A DNA stretch of 64,000 bases from Clostridiales bacterium (GTDB taxonomy: Bacteria; Bacillota; Clostridia; Christensenellales; Borkfalkiaceae), in the NCBI GenBank assembly GCA_022508285.1, contig JAFLVN010000001.1:62001-126000 (forward strand), written 5' to 3'. Of the stretch, positions 55,163-63,851 are shown piece after piece; the first letter of the stretch is position 1; every line of letters starts with the position of its first letter. Made by a program: the position numbers and the translations under genes. The notes below the pieces were generated by a model, which was given only the letters and a program-made list of their open reading frames with translations, was not told the origin of the DNA and did no database searches.

Positions 55163-55444
55163 TTAAATAAAACTAGTAGGTATACAGACAATTTGTATAT
55201 CAAATTTTAACCTTGTTTCAACCTTTGTAAAGGCGTTATGTATACGGAAACTGAATTGCAAACCGCCGTCCATATATACTTCAACCGTATTTGTGCTATT
55301 CGACTTAAAGTTCAAACTAACAATTCGTATAGGTAAAAAAGCACCAGGAATGCTAATTTTGGGCTTTAATACCCTGCTTGTGTTATATCAAATGCCGTGA
55401 AATGTAAAACTAAATTTGAGCTGAATGCTGTCTCCTTTTTCCAT
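55163..55444 (-). pseudogene. C-terminal remnant of a HaeIII-like type II restriction endonuclease (in-frame TGA)
   Basis: Frame reads MEKGDSIQLKFSFTFHGI*YNTSRVLKPKISIPGAFLPIRIVSLNFKSNSTNTVEVYMDGGLQFSFRIHNAFTKVETRLKFDIQIVCIPTSFI*. Confidence 0.65.
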
Positions 55445-55463
55445 TTCAATTCTCTTTAGTAAC

Positions 55464-56831
55464 TTAAACTTTATAAAGTTTGAGAATATCATCAAGAGAA
55501 ATATCTAATCCGATTGCTTTATATTTCGGCGCACAGCGATTATACAAATCTTTTATCATTTGATATTGAACTTCTTTAGTGCCGTAGTGAATTGCTTTAT
55601 GACAAGTAGGGCATAAAGATACAAGGTTTTCAACGCAGTCTATATTAACTTGATATTTATCCCACATTTCTTTCTGAAAACATACGGGTATTAAGTGGTG
55701 CGCTTCCATATACTTTTGCTTAGTCTTCTTAGAGATAAAAGTTTCGTGATTGTAATTCTTTTCACAAGAATAATAAGCTTTTTTGATTGCAATTTTACCA
55801 AGTAAGGGGTTTGTCCTAAAACGTCGTCCAACATCGAATCGGGAAACTGCTACAGGCTCAATTTTATAAGCACCTTCGCCCGCATCCTCATTTATGTTGG
55901 TTTCATTTATACTATCTACTTTCTCAATATAAGTAGTTTCGTCTTCATCTTCTATGAAGGATGAAATGGGAGTAGGCTTAGGTGTAACGACAGCCAATTC
56001 TTCTGCAGTCGGCTCGTCAATTAAATTTATATTAAACCCTTGTACATTGTAAAGGAAGTAAGAATAATCGACATCTCTCAATAGCTGCTCATGCAATTCT
56101 TCAAAATCATACTTGAGGATGAAATTATTATAAAAATAATCATCAAATTTAGGATTTATTGATATATTTTGCGAATCGATATTGAACAGATTGGTATTCT
56201 TTTTAATACATGTAAGAACACGGCTCCTGCTTTTAAAGTCGCTTACATATTCAGATATAGGGGCGTTACTATGGATAAATTCTATTGCCTCGTCAACCTC
56301 ACTATAATTTGTACAGGTCATAACATAGGTATAAAGTTGGTCTATAGTAATTTGCTGAATCCCATATCTTTCTCTAAGTCCCCTAAGAACTTTATATATA
56401 AAAATTACAGGCAAAATATTGTAGTTTTCATTGTTATTTGCCGTGTCGATTATAGCATGAATTTTGAGTTTCAAGACTTGCTCGGTTTTAATTATATTAT
56501 ACTCTTTGCTTTGAGGTGCAACAGATTTAATATAGTCAAAAACGGCGGTAGGATTTTCTGCGTTATAAAAAGCTCCTTTAGCATAAAAAGGAGTTTTTGT
56601 AATTAAACCGAAAAATTGCGGAATCACAAGTATTCTGTGTCTATCCGTTTGTATGCCATAACGACTGTGATTATCAGAAAAGTAAGTTTCTATATTCACA
56701 TTGGCTTTATTTGGAATCTCACTAAATAAGAGAGCTGATTTATATGACTCATCAAAATCAGTTTCTTGCTTAGTAAAAACCCACACGGAATTAGATTTAA
56801 GTTGTTTTAATTTATCAGTTGCAGTTCTCAT
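55464..56831 (-). CDS. HNH endonuclease, putative restriction enzyme of the RM operon
   Basis: C-terminal KYMEAHHLIPVCFQKEMWDKYQVNIDCVENLVSLCPTCHKAIHYG; overlaps the C5 MTase gene by 17 bp. Confidence 0.85.
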   Translation of the reverse strand: MRTATDKLKQLKSNSVWVFTKQETDFDESYKSALLFSEIPNKANVNIETYFSDNHSRYGIQTDRHRILVIPQFFGLITKTPFYAKGAFYNAENPTAVFDYIKSVAPQSKEYNIIKTEQVLKLKIHAIIDTANNNENYNILPVIFIYKVLRGLRERYGIQQITIDQLYTYVMTCTNYSEVDEAIEFIHSNAPISEYVSDFKSRSRVLTCIKKNTNLFNIDSQNISINPKFDDYFYNNFILKYDFEELHEQLLRDVDYSYFLYNVQGFNINLIDEPTAEELAVVTPKPTPISSFIEDEDETTYIEKVDSINETNINEDAGEGAYKIEPVAVSRFDVGRRFRTNPLLGKIAIKKAYYSCEKNYNHETFISKKTKQKYMEAHHLIPVCFQKEMWDKYQVNIDCVENLVSLCPTCHKAIHYGTKEVQYQMIKDLYNRCAPKYKAIGLDISLDDILKLYKV

Positions 56832-57918
56832 TCAATAAACTCCTTGCAGCATTTGCCAAGAAATAAGCTATTTTAGGCGGTACGGCATTACCTATCTGTT
56901 TGCAAATAGAACTTTTTGACCCGTAAAATATGAAGTCATCGGGGAAGCTCTGTATTCTTGCAGCCTCACGAGGTGTTAAAGTCCTGTTTTTATCAGGATG
57001 AATAAACTTCCCACCAGAGGGAGTGTCAAACCTTGTAGTGATAGTTGGTGCTACACCGTCTTTGCTAAGTCTGCCATAAGCGCCGCTATGAACAGAATGG
57101 ATTTCTTCGTTTAATGTAGTCCAATTATCTCCCTGAGCAATTTGACTCATCCTTTTTATTGCTAAATCGCTATGTCTTGTCGCTGTGTTATTATACAATA
57201 AACTATATTCAGAAGACAAATATTTTTGGTATGATGACTGAATAGGCAACTTGGGGCATTCACCGCTAACTGTGGGAGTAGGAATATTCGAAATTGCATC
57301 CCATACAGTAGTTGGCTCAAAGAAATCGAGTATTTGTTTTTTTACAGCGTTTTTTGTTTCTTCAAAAAGTCGTTCTATATCGAAATCTGTATTTTTTACA
57401 CCTATAATAATTACTCGCTCACGGTGTTGGGGAACGCCGAAGTCAAGGGCATTTACAACTTTATAATGCACATAGTACTTATCCCCATTGAAATTATCAG
57501 AATCCGAAAAGAGATTAACAATTTCTTTAAAAATTGCGCCTTTGCTCATTGTCAAAATGCCTTTGACATTTTCTATAATGAAGACTTTGGGTTTGATTAT
57601 TTTGACAATATTAAAATAGTGCTTAAATAAATAATTGCGTGGGTCATCAACAAAACCGCCTCGTATGCGTGCGCCTGCCATAGAAAATCCTTGACAAGGT
57701 GGACCGCCTATAATTACTTCACTTTCATTTTCAACGAAGTTATCGGTATTATCTATTTCGCCAATGTCTGATACAAGTACTTTCGTTTGTAAATGGTTTC
57801 TTTGATATGTATCGGCAATTGTTTTATCAAATTCAACGGCTTTAATTATATCAAATCCAGCTTGTATAAAGCCTGTCGAAAATCCTCCACAACCTGCAAA
57901 TAAATCTATAACTTTCAT
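56815..57918 (-). CDS. DNA (cytosine-5-)-methyltransferase
   Basis: VIDLFAGCGGFSTGF; GGPPCQGFSMAG; ENVKGI; RLSKDGVAPTITTR; LTPREAARIQSFPDDF; QIGNAVPP. Confidence 0.97.
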   Translation of the reverse strand: MKVIDLFAGCGGFSTGFIQAGFDIIKAVEFDKTIADTYQRNHLQTKVLVSDIGEIDNTDNFVENESEVIIGGPPCQGFSMAGARIRGGFVDDPRNYLFKHYFNIVKIIKPKVFIIENVKGILTMSKGAIFKEIVNLFSDSDNFNGDKYYVHYKVVNALDFGVPQHRERVIIIGVKNTDFDIERLFEETKNAVKKQILDFFEPTTVWDAISNIPTPTVSGECPKLPIQSSYQKYLSSEYSLLYNNTATRHSDLAIKRMSQIAQGDNWTTLNEEIHSVHSGAYGRLSKDGVAPTITTRFDTPSGGKFIHPDKNRTLTPREAARIQSFPDDFIFYGSKSSICKQIGNAVPPKIAYFLANAARSLLNENCN

Positions 57919-60026
57919 TCTTCCTCCGAAGCACTGCTGACGCTTAACCTATATTTTTCGTTATAAGTTTGAATATAATCTTTTTCTTCTTCAGTAAACC
58001 CATAAATTTCTGCGACAATATTATTGATTGCAGTTATCTCGTTATAGCAATATCTATGTACATAAATATAGTCAGTCTGCTTGCTATAGATGTATTCTCG
58101 TGTTTCATATAGCCTTTGCTCAAGTTTAGATTCAAGTTCACTTAAAATGTTTTGGTATCTTTGCTCTAAGAAAGTTTCACTAAAGCGCAAGTTGTTTAAA
58201 TCATTTTGAGTAACATGCCAACAATCAGAATAAGTTTCCCACAATAAATAAAATAGCGATGAGTTAATTATGGCTGCAATAGCTTTTTTATTTACCGAAT
58301 CAATTATGCTATATTCTTTATATTCGTTTGAGCTTTCAGGGGAAGTAAAACATTTCGCCCAAAAAGTCATTCGCTGATTAAAAAATATGCTATTGTTCTT
58401 ATTGTCGCTTAAAATATCGTTAAACGAAATGTTATTTTCTGCTACCTTTTTAATGATAGATTGCTTTATCTCATCGCCAACCTTAGCTATGCCATAAGTG
58501 TTTATGAATGACTTGGTTGTTCTGAAATATTTAATTGAATTAAATAAATTTTGCCGTTCACTTTTTGACCAATGATTATAAGTGGAAGTATAGACTTTGC
58601 ACCCATTGGAAGGTTTTGTTTTTTTAATAAAAACAATAGAAAGCTTTTGATGAACACCTGTAAATAGACATGCAGGGCGGTCAGAGAAGTTAGCAATATG
58701 TATGGTTTCGCAAGAATCAAATAGTAATCTTCTTAAAGGCTCCATTCTTTGAGTAGCAGTTATAGAGATGGGGACTATCATACCCATATAGCTATTATCT
58801 TTAAGTAAAGACAGCGCATTTTCAAATATGTGAGCATAAAGGTTACCGCAAGTTTTTGTCTTGTATTCGCCAAACTGTGATAAATTGATTTTAGCTTTTT
58901 GTGTTTCAACATAAGGCGGATTTCCTATAATGCAATCAAATCCACCGTTTTTAAATACTGCCGGAAAATTTTTCTCCCAATTAAAAAAGTCCGTAATATC
59001 ATTTTTATTGCTATGTAAAACGCTTAAAGAATTTCCTTTATAAAACTGAAATTCCATGTTATCAACAACTTTTTTGCTGATACCTAAGTTATATAAATAA
59101 AGTTTGCTACGAAGATGAAATAACGAAATAGCGCTATCCAATATATCTACGCCATATAAGCAGTTTTTAAATAAGTTTACCACATAGTCGTTTAGTGATA
59201 TGTATAGATACATGTTTGTTAATCTATACAGTTGGACTAAAATATCTGCGGCAGCAATAATAAAAGCACCTGTTCCGCATGTGGGGTCAAGGACAGTAAA
59301 TTTTAAAATTTTTCTGAAGATATCATTTTTGTCGTTTTCATCTAAAGCGTTGATAGCAACTGCAAGTTTTTCAACGGGGTTTGAAGAATCGTTCAATACC
59401 CCCGCATTGCTTGTATCATTATACTGTTCATAAAAATGATATGCCAAAGAGGGAGAATTGCATTTGCATAGCAAGGAAAAGACTATACTATATTGCGTAA
59501 TATAATTAGTTGTATCTTTTGGAGTATAATAAGAGCCTGTATCTCGTTGGTTTACAACTTTTTCAATAACTGAGCCTATGATACTCGGCGTTATCGTATT
59601 AGGTTGATTTTCATATTCATTTAAAGACCATGAAAATCTTTCAAGCTCTCCAATTATGATTTTATGCGTTTCTTCACTAATTCCAAGTTGAAGACATGTA
59701 GGAATTGAATTTGTAAAGAATCCCAACAAATAAGAATTAAGCAATTTTACATTTGAATCTTCCGTGTAATTAAGTAGAGATAGGACTTTTGTATATACCC
59801 GAAAGAATTTACTAATTGTATTTATTTTTGAGTCAGATGAGGCGTTTCGAGATTTGCTTTTATTATGCTCTATACCTAAAAGCAAACATTTGCGAATTTT
59901 ATCAGCTCTACTTAATCCTTGAATATATAATTCAATCTGATTTATGAGTTCCTCGTCAATGCGAGTATTTATGACTAATCCGATTTTTTTACGACCTGCA
60001 TTTTCCCTTAAACCGCCACTTGCCAT
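57915..60026 (-). CDS. Eco57I/TaqI-like N6-adenine DNA methyltransferase with RHH-like N-terminus
   Basis: LDPTCGTGAFIIAAADIL (motif I), CIIGNPPYVETQ (motif IV); start ATG 60026 preferred (ORF-track start 60065 is TTG). Confidence 0.92.
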   Translation of the reverse strand: MASGGLRENAGRKKIGLVINTRIDEELINQIELYIQGLSRADKIRKCLLLGIEHNKSKSRNASSDSKINTISKFFRVYTKVLSLLNYTEDSNVKLLNSYLLGFFTNSIPTCLQLGISEETHKIIIGELERFSWSLNEYENQPNTITPSIIGSVIEKVVNQRDTGSYYTPKDTTNYITQYSIVFSLLCKCNSPSLAYHFYEQYNDTSNAGVLNDSSNPVEKLAVAINALDENDKNDIFRKILKFTVLDPTCGTGAFIIAAADILVQLYRLTNMYLYISLNDYVVNLFKNCLYGVDILDSAISLFHLRSKLYLYNLGISKKVVDNMEFQFYKGNSLSVLHSNKNDITDFFNWEKNFPAVFKNGGFDCIIGNPPYVETQKAKINLSQFGEYKTKTCGNLYAHIFENALSLLKDNSYMGMIVPISITATQRMEPLRRLLFDSCETIHIANFSDRPACLFTGVHQKLSIVFIKKTKPSNGCKVYTSTYNHWSKSERQNLFNSIKYFRTTKSFINTYGIAKVGDEIKQSIIKKVAENNISFNDILSDNKNNSIFFNQRMTFWAKCFTSPESSNEYKEYSIIDSVNKKAIAAIINSSLFYLLWETYSDCWHVTQNDLNNLRFSETFLEQRYQNILSELESKLEQRLYETREYIYSKQTDYIYVHRYCYNEITAINNIVAEIYGFTEEEKDYIQTYNEKYRLSVSSASEEE

Positions 60027-60152
60027 AACAAACCCCAAACTTTGAAATTCAATATCGTTTTTCAAATTATATCAATTAAGCTTTAAGAAGTCAACTTTAA
60101 GTCACTAATTTACAACTAAAATTTATTATATCATAGTGTAAAATGGCATTTA

Positions 60153-60308
60153 GGCGTGAGATTGTCTTGACAAGCGCGCGGCTACGCCGCGCGGACAAGC
60201 TCACGCCACAACTGAAAAAACAAAGCTAAAAAACAGAATTTGAACGCCGAGCGGAAGGGCGTTCGCCGCTAAACCGCTTGGCGAATCGCCCTTCACTCGC
60301 TCATCGGC
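60153..60308. repeat. Two large imperfect inverted repeats (60153-60207, 60246-60308)
   Basis: GGCGTGAG...CTCACGCC enclosing CGCGCGGC-tac-GCCGCGCG; GCCGAGCG-GAAGGGCG-TTCGCC...GGCGAA-CGCCCTTC...CGGC. Confidence 0.65.
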
Positions 60309-60703
60309 ACTTTCAAATAGTGTTGTTTTTAGTATCCTTTGCCCCTTTTCAGCGTTGGCGGTGTCGGCTTTTGTCTTTCGGACAGTAGCCCCTGCCTTGT
60401 CAAAACAAACTATTTCCGTACTAAAAAGGCAGTACGGAAAAATTTTTTAAAAAAATATGTGAATATTTGTTTCGTTTTTCTATAATGTGGGTATATAATG
60501 GGTATGCACGCAGAAAGTGCGTGGACAATTTCATATAAGGACTGCGTCAATAGGAAATCTATTGTGCAGCTAAAACAGCATACCAGATATAAAGTTAAGA
60601 GAGCAGAGTAGCGATTGAGCGAAAGCCGGTTCACCCCCAACACAAAGAAAAGGTGCAGAGTTGCGTTTTAATAAGAGAGAAGATAGCACACTCTTATTCT
60701 ACG

Positions 60704-60766
60704 GGCGATGTACAAAGTTTTATGAGATTAGGTTCTCATAGGATTTTGTACATCGCCCTTTTTTCG
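60704..60766 (+). terminator. Long terminator/attenuator hairpin upstream of rep
   Basis: GGGCGATGTACAAA-gttttatgagattaggttctcataggat-TTTGTACATCGCCC followed by TTTTTT. Confidence 0.75.
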
Positions 60767-60797
60767 TGCAAATTTAGTCAATTTGGAGGAACGAAAT

Positions 60798-60986
60798 TTG
60801 CAGGAAATCACAACAAACAAGCAGAAACAGAAAATCGAGGTTAGGCATATCGGGAAACCGAGTATTGAGGCACTAACCGAGAGCGAGCAGGCGGTATTCT
60901 ATACCACCCTTTTGAAACGCATTATAGAGCTTGCAACAAAGGGGGTAAATGAGTATGAATTTAATCGGCGCAAAGGTTTACTATGA
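60798..60986 (+). CDS. Small protein upstream of rep, unknown function
   Basis: Likely TTG start at 60798 with SD ggagga; overlaps the rep start. Confidence 0.5.
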   Translation: MQEITTNKQKQKIEVRHIGKPSIEALTESEQAVFYTTLLKRIIELATKGVNEYEFNRRKGLL

Positions 60987-61837
60987 CGGCTCCCATTGGA
61001 TAGCCATACCCCACACGGAAAGACCGCCAAGACGGAGAAAACCAAAACCGAAAGCAGAGAAAGACGAAACGGTTGAACAGTTTGAAAAGGCGTTCAACAA
61101 AGCACCAAAAGGCAAGAAGTCAAAGAAAAAAGAACGATTGGTAAAAGAGTTTGCACCGCTATTTGAGAGTGAGGCACAAGCAACCGAATTTGTAGAAGAA
61201 CAGTTTGAACGGCTTAACCGTAATCGCATTGAAAGGTACAAGCGTATGAAACGCAAAGCCTATCTACAACAATGGAGCTATTTTTGCACTTTTACTTATG
61301 CGGACGACAAGCAAACGGAAGAAACTTTTAGAAAAAAGCTAATGAACTGCCTATACCATTTAGCTAACCGAAACGGTTGGAAGTACATAGGAGCTTGGGA
61401 GCGAGGCGATAAAACGGAACGCTTACACTTTCACGCTTTGGTATATCCCACCCAACGGAAATGTCGGCGAGTTTGAAGAACTGAACGACTACAACTTCAA
61501 AACTCACAATAGGCAAATCACTACCCAAAACACTTTTTTCAATGAACGGTTTGGGCGTAATGATTTCAACCGAATAGCCCACCAATCGGAAGTTGAAGAT
61601 AGTGTTTACTATATGCTCAAATACATAACCAAAAATGACGAGCGTGTAGTGTATTCGAGAGGACTTAAAAGCTATATCGTAGCGGACATTTTGGACGAGG
61701 ATATAGTTTGCCCTTACGGTGATGAAGAACACGAATACAAGTTTGTACTATCTGACAATTTCACTTGCATATCCTACGGCGAGATTTTGGGAAAGGTCAG
61801 CCCCGAAATTATCGAGTTAATGCCGAAAAGTAATTGA
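60949..61837 (+). pseudogene. Rolling-circle replication-associated protein (Rep, HUH-type), frameshifted
   Basis: Frame 1 to RLHFHALVY (61443), then continues in frame 2 as IPPNGNVGEFEELNDYNFKTHNRQITTQNTFFNERFGRNDF...YYMLKYITK to 61837. Confidence 0.75.
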
Positions 61838-61850
61838 CCGAAAACATTTT

Positions 61851-61997
61851 GTCTATCGTCCGGCGGAGCGTAAACGAAACCGCACTTTTCGTCAAGGGTA
61901 AAGTGAATTGCGTTCGCAACCCTTGACGGAAAGGAAACGGAAAGCCAATGAGCTGAAAGCTCCTGCGCTTCCGTTTGTTTCGCTCCTGTCGAAAGAC
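61851..61997. repeat. Complex multi-arm inverted repeat between rep and recombinase
   Basis: TTTTCGTCAAGGGT...ACCCTTGACGGAAA nested within GGAGCG..AAACGAAA...GTTTCGCTCC and GTCtaTCG...CGAAAGAC. Confidence 0.55.
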
Positions 61998-62028
61998 AAA
62001 TGAAAAACTGAATTAAGGAGTTAAAACT

Positions 62029-63534
62029 ATGAAAACAGCAGTAATTTATGCCCGTTATTCAAGCGACAGTCAAACAGAGCAGTCCATTGAGGGGCAATTG
62101 AGAGTATGTGAGGACTACGCAAGAAACAACGACATACTCATTTTAGATACTTACATAGACCGAGCGATGACGGGAACGAATGACAACCGTCCCGACTTCC
62201 AGCGAATGTTAAAGAACAGCAGTCGCCGTGAATGGAACTATGTTTTAGTTTATAAGTTTGATAGGTTCAGCCGTAACAAATACGAAACGGCAGTACACAA
62301 AAAGACCTTGAAAGACAACGGCACGAAAGTTATATCCGCTACCGAGTTTGTACCCGATACACCCGAAGGCATTATACTTGAAAGTATGCTTGAAGGTTAT
62401 GCGGAATACTATTCGGCAGAGCTTTCTCAAAAGGTTAAGCGTGGTATGAAAGAAACCCGATTAAAAGGTTATTTTCAAGGTGGAACAATACTATACGGTT
62501 ATAAGGTTGAGAACAGAAAGATTGTTATAGATGATTATCAATCCGAAGTCGTAAAATATATGTATGAACAATATTCAATAGGCGTATATGTTAAAGACAT
62601 TATCAAAGATTTAACCTCAAAAGGTATTTACTACTACGGAAAGCCTTTTGTAACCAATACCGTTTATAAAATCTTAAAGAACGAGCGATATTCGGGCGTT
62701 TACCACTACAACGGCGAAACATTCAACAACATTTATCCGCAGATAGTACCGCAGGACATTTTCGATAAGGTTCGTGCAAAGGTGATTAAAAACCAATACG
62801 GAAAGAATTGCGTTGAAACGGTATTCCTATTGCGACATAAAATGAAATGCGGATATTGCGGACAAAGTATAGTTGCCGAGAGCGGAACTTCGCAGAACGG
62901 CGAAAAGAAATACTATTACAAGTGCAGAGGTCGCAAGGCAAGAGTAAACGATTGCAACAAAGCTCCTATCCGTAAAGACCTATTTGAAAATATGGTACTC
63001 GACTTTGTACACGAAGTATTGAGCAGTCCTCAAAAGATAACCGAGATTGTAAACGGCTTAATAAATTTTCAAGAAAAGCTATCGCAGGATAACACGGTTT
63101 TGAATTTACTTATAAGAGAAAAACGCAGTACCGACGCATCTATTCAGAACATAATGTGCGCCATTGAAAAAGGCGTGATTACAAACACCACGACAAAGCG
63201 ATTAAAAGAGCTTGAAGAAATGCAGGAAAATTTAGAGCGGCAGATTATCATTGAAAGAGGTAAGACGGCAATTAAAGTTTCCAAAGAGCAAATACGAGAA
63301 TTCTTTGAACAGGCTTTAACACTCGAACCGCAAATACTCATCAACTACTTAATAAAAGAAATAGTGCTGTTTGACGATAGAATTGACATCTACTTCAACA
63401 GCCCCATAAGAACGAGTCCCGACCACAATGGTCGGGGCTTTTCCTTTTACTCGAAAATTATTAAAATTGCATATAAAGTACCGCAACGCAGGAACTTATA
63501 CAAATTGGATATTACAATAGAGATTAAGATTTAA
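62029..63534 (+). CDS. Large serine recombinase (resolvase, recombinase and zinc-ribbon domains)
   Basis: AVIYARYSSDSQTEQSIEGQL; VLVYKFDRFSRNKYE; CGYCGQSIVAESG...CRGRKARVNDC zinc ribbon. Confidence 0.95.
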   Translation: MKTAVIYARYSSDSQTEQSIEGQLRVCEDYARNNDILILDTYIDRAMTGTNDNRPDFQRMLKNSSRREWNYVLVYKFDRFSRNKYETAVHKKTLKDNGTKVISATEFVPDTPEGIILESMLEGYAEYYSAELSQKVKRGMKETRLKGYFQGGTILYGYKVENRKIVIDDYQSEVVKYMYEQYSIGVYVKDIIKDLTSKGIYYYGKPFVTNTVYKILKNERYSGVYHYNGETFNNIYPQIVPQDIFDKVRAKVIKNQYGKNCVETVFLLRHKMKCGYCGQSIVAESGTSQNGEKKYYYKCRGRKARVNDCNKAPIRKDLFENMVLDFVHEVLSSPQKITEIVNGLINFQEKLSQDNTVLNLLIREKRSTDASIQNIMCAIEKGVITNTTTKRLKELEEMQENLERQIIIERGKTAIKVSKEQIREFFEQALTLEPQILINYLIKEIVLFDDRIDIYFNSPIRTSPDHNGRGFSFYSKIIKIAYKVPQRRNLYKLDITIEIKI

Positions 63535-63557
63535 AAACGGCTAATTTATTCCACAGT

Positions 63558-63683
63558 CCGCTTGACACGAGCCTCTTGGGGGTGTGTTGGCAAGGCAAAG
63601 AGCCAAGCCAATAGCCCACAAGGGGCTTTTATTTTGCCGTTGGCAAGGGGTAGCCTAACACACCCCTATCTCGTGTAAAGCGG
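63558..63683. repeat. Large inverted repeat downstream of the recombinase
   Basis: CCGCTTgACACGAG...GGGGTGTGTT / AACACACCCC...CTCGTGTaAAGCGG. Confidence 0.75.
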
Positions 63684-63727
63684 CTTTTGCGGCATAAAGA
63701 AGCCGTTATTACTGACTTTGAAAGGCA

Positions 63728-63772
63728 AAAAAAGAGAAGAGCCTAAACCGAAAGTAGTTCGATTTAGGTTCT
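63728..63772 (-). terminator. Terminator of tRNA-Ala
   Basis: Minus strand: gaacctaaatcgaactactttcggtttaggctcttctctttttt. Confidence 0.7.
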
Positions 63773-63775
63773 TCT

Positions 63776-63851
63776 TGGTGGAGCTAAGGGGAGTCGAACC
63801 CCTGACCTTTTGAATGCCATTCAAACGCGCTACCAACTGCGCTATAACCCC
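63776..63851 (-). tRNA. tRNA-Ala (anticodon GGC), CCA encoded
   Basis: GGGGTTATAGCGCAGTTGGTAGCGCGTTTGAATGGCATTCAAAAGGTCAGGGGTTCGACTCCCCTTAGCTCCACCA folds as a cloverleaf; loop ATGGCAT. Confidence 0.95.

Larger units (their letters stand above)
52802..63775. mobile_element. Candidate ~11 kb genomic island at the 3' end of tRNA-Ala(GGC), carrying RM genes, AAA ATPase, Rep and serine recombinase
   Basis: 10 bp direct repeat at both edges, terminators in matching positions, accessory gene content and visibly more AT-rich coding on the left part. Confidence 0.6.

Noticed and set aside
55388-55390. In-frame TGA in the REase-like remnant as a recoding (TGA=Trp/Sec) event
   Set aside because: TGA is a normal stop for other genes here and no upstream REase N-terminus is present; a pseudogene fits better.
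60410-60844. ORFs 60410-60643 (-) and 60653-60844 (+)
   Set aside because: They overlap the putative rep leader and attenuator hairpin and show no protein-like conservation.
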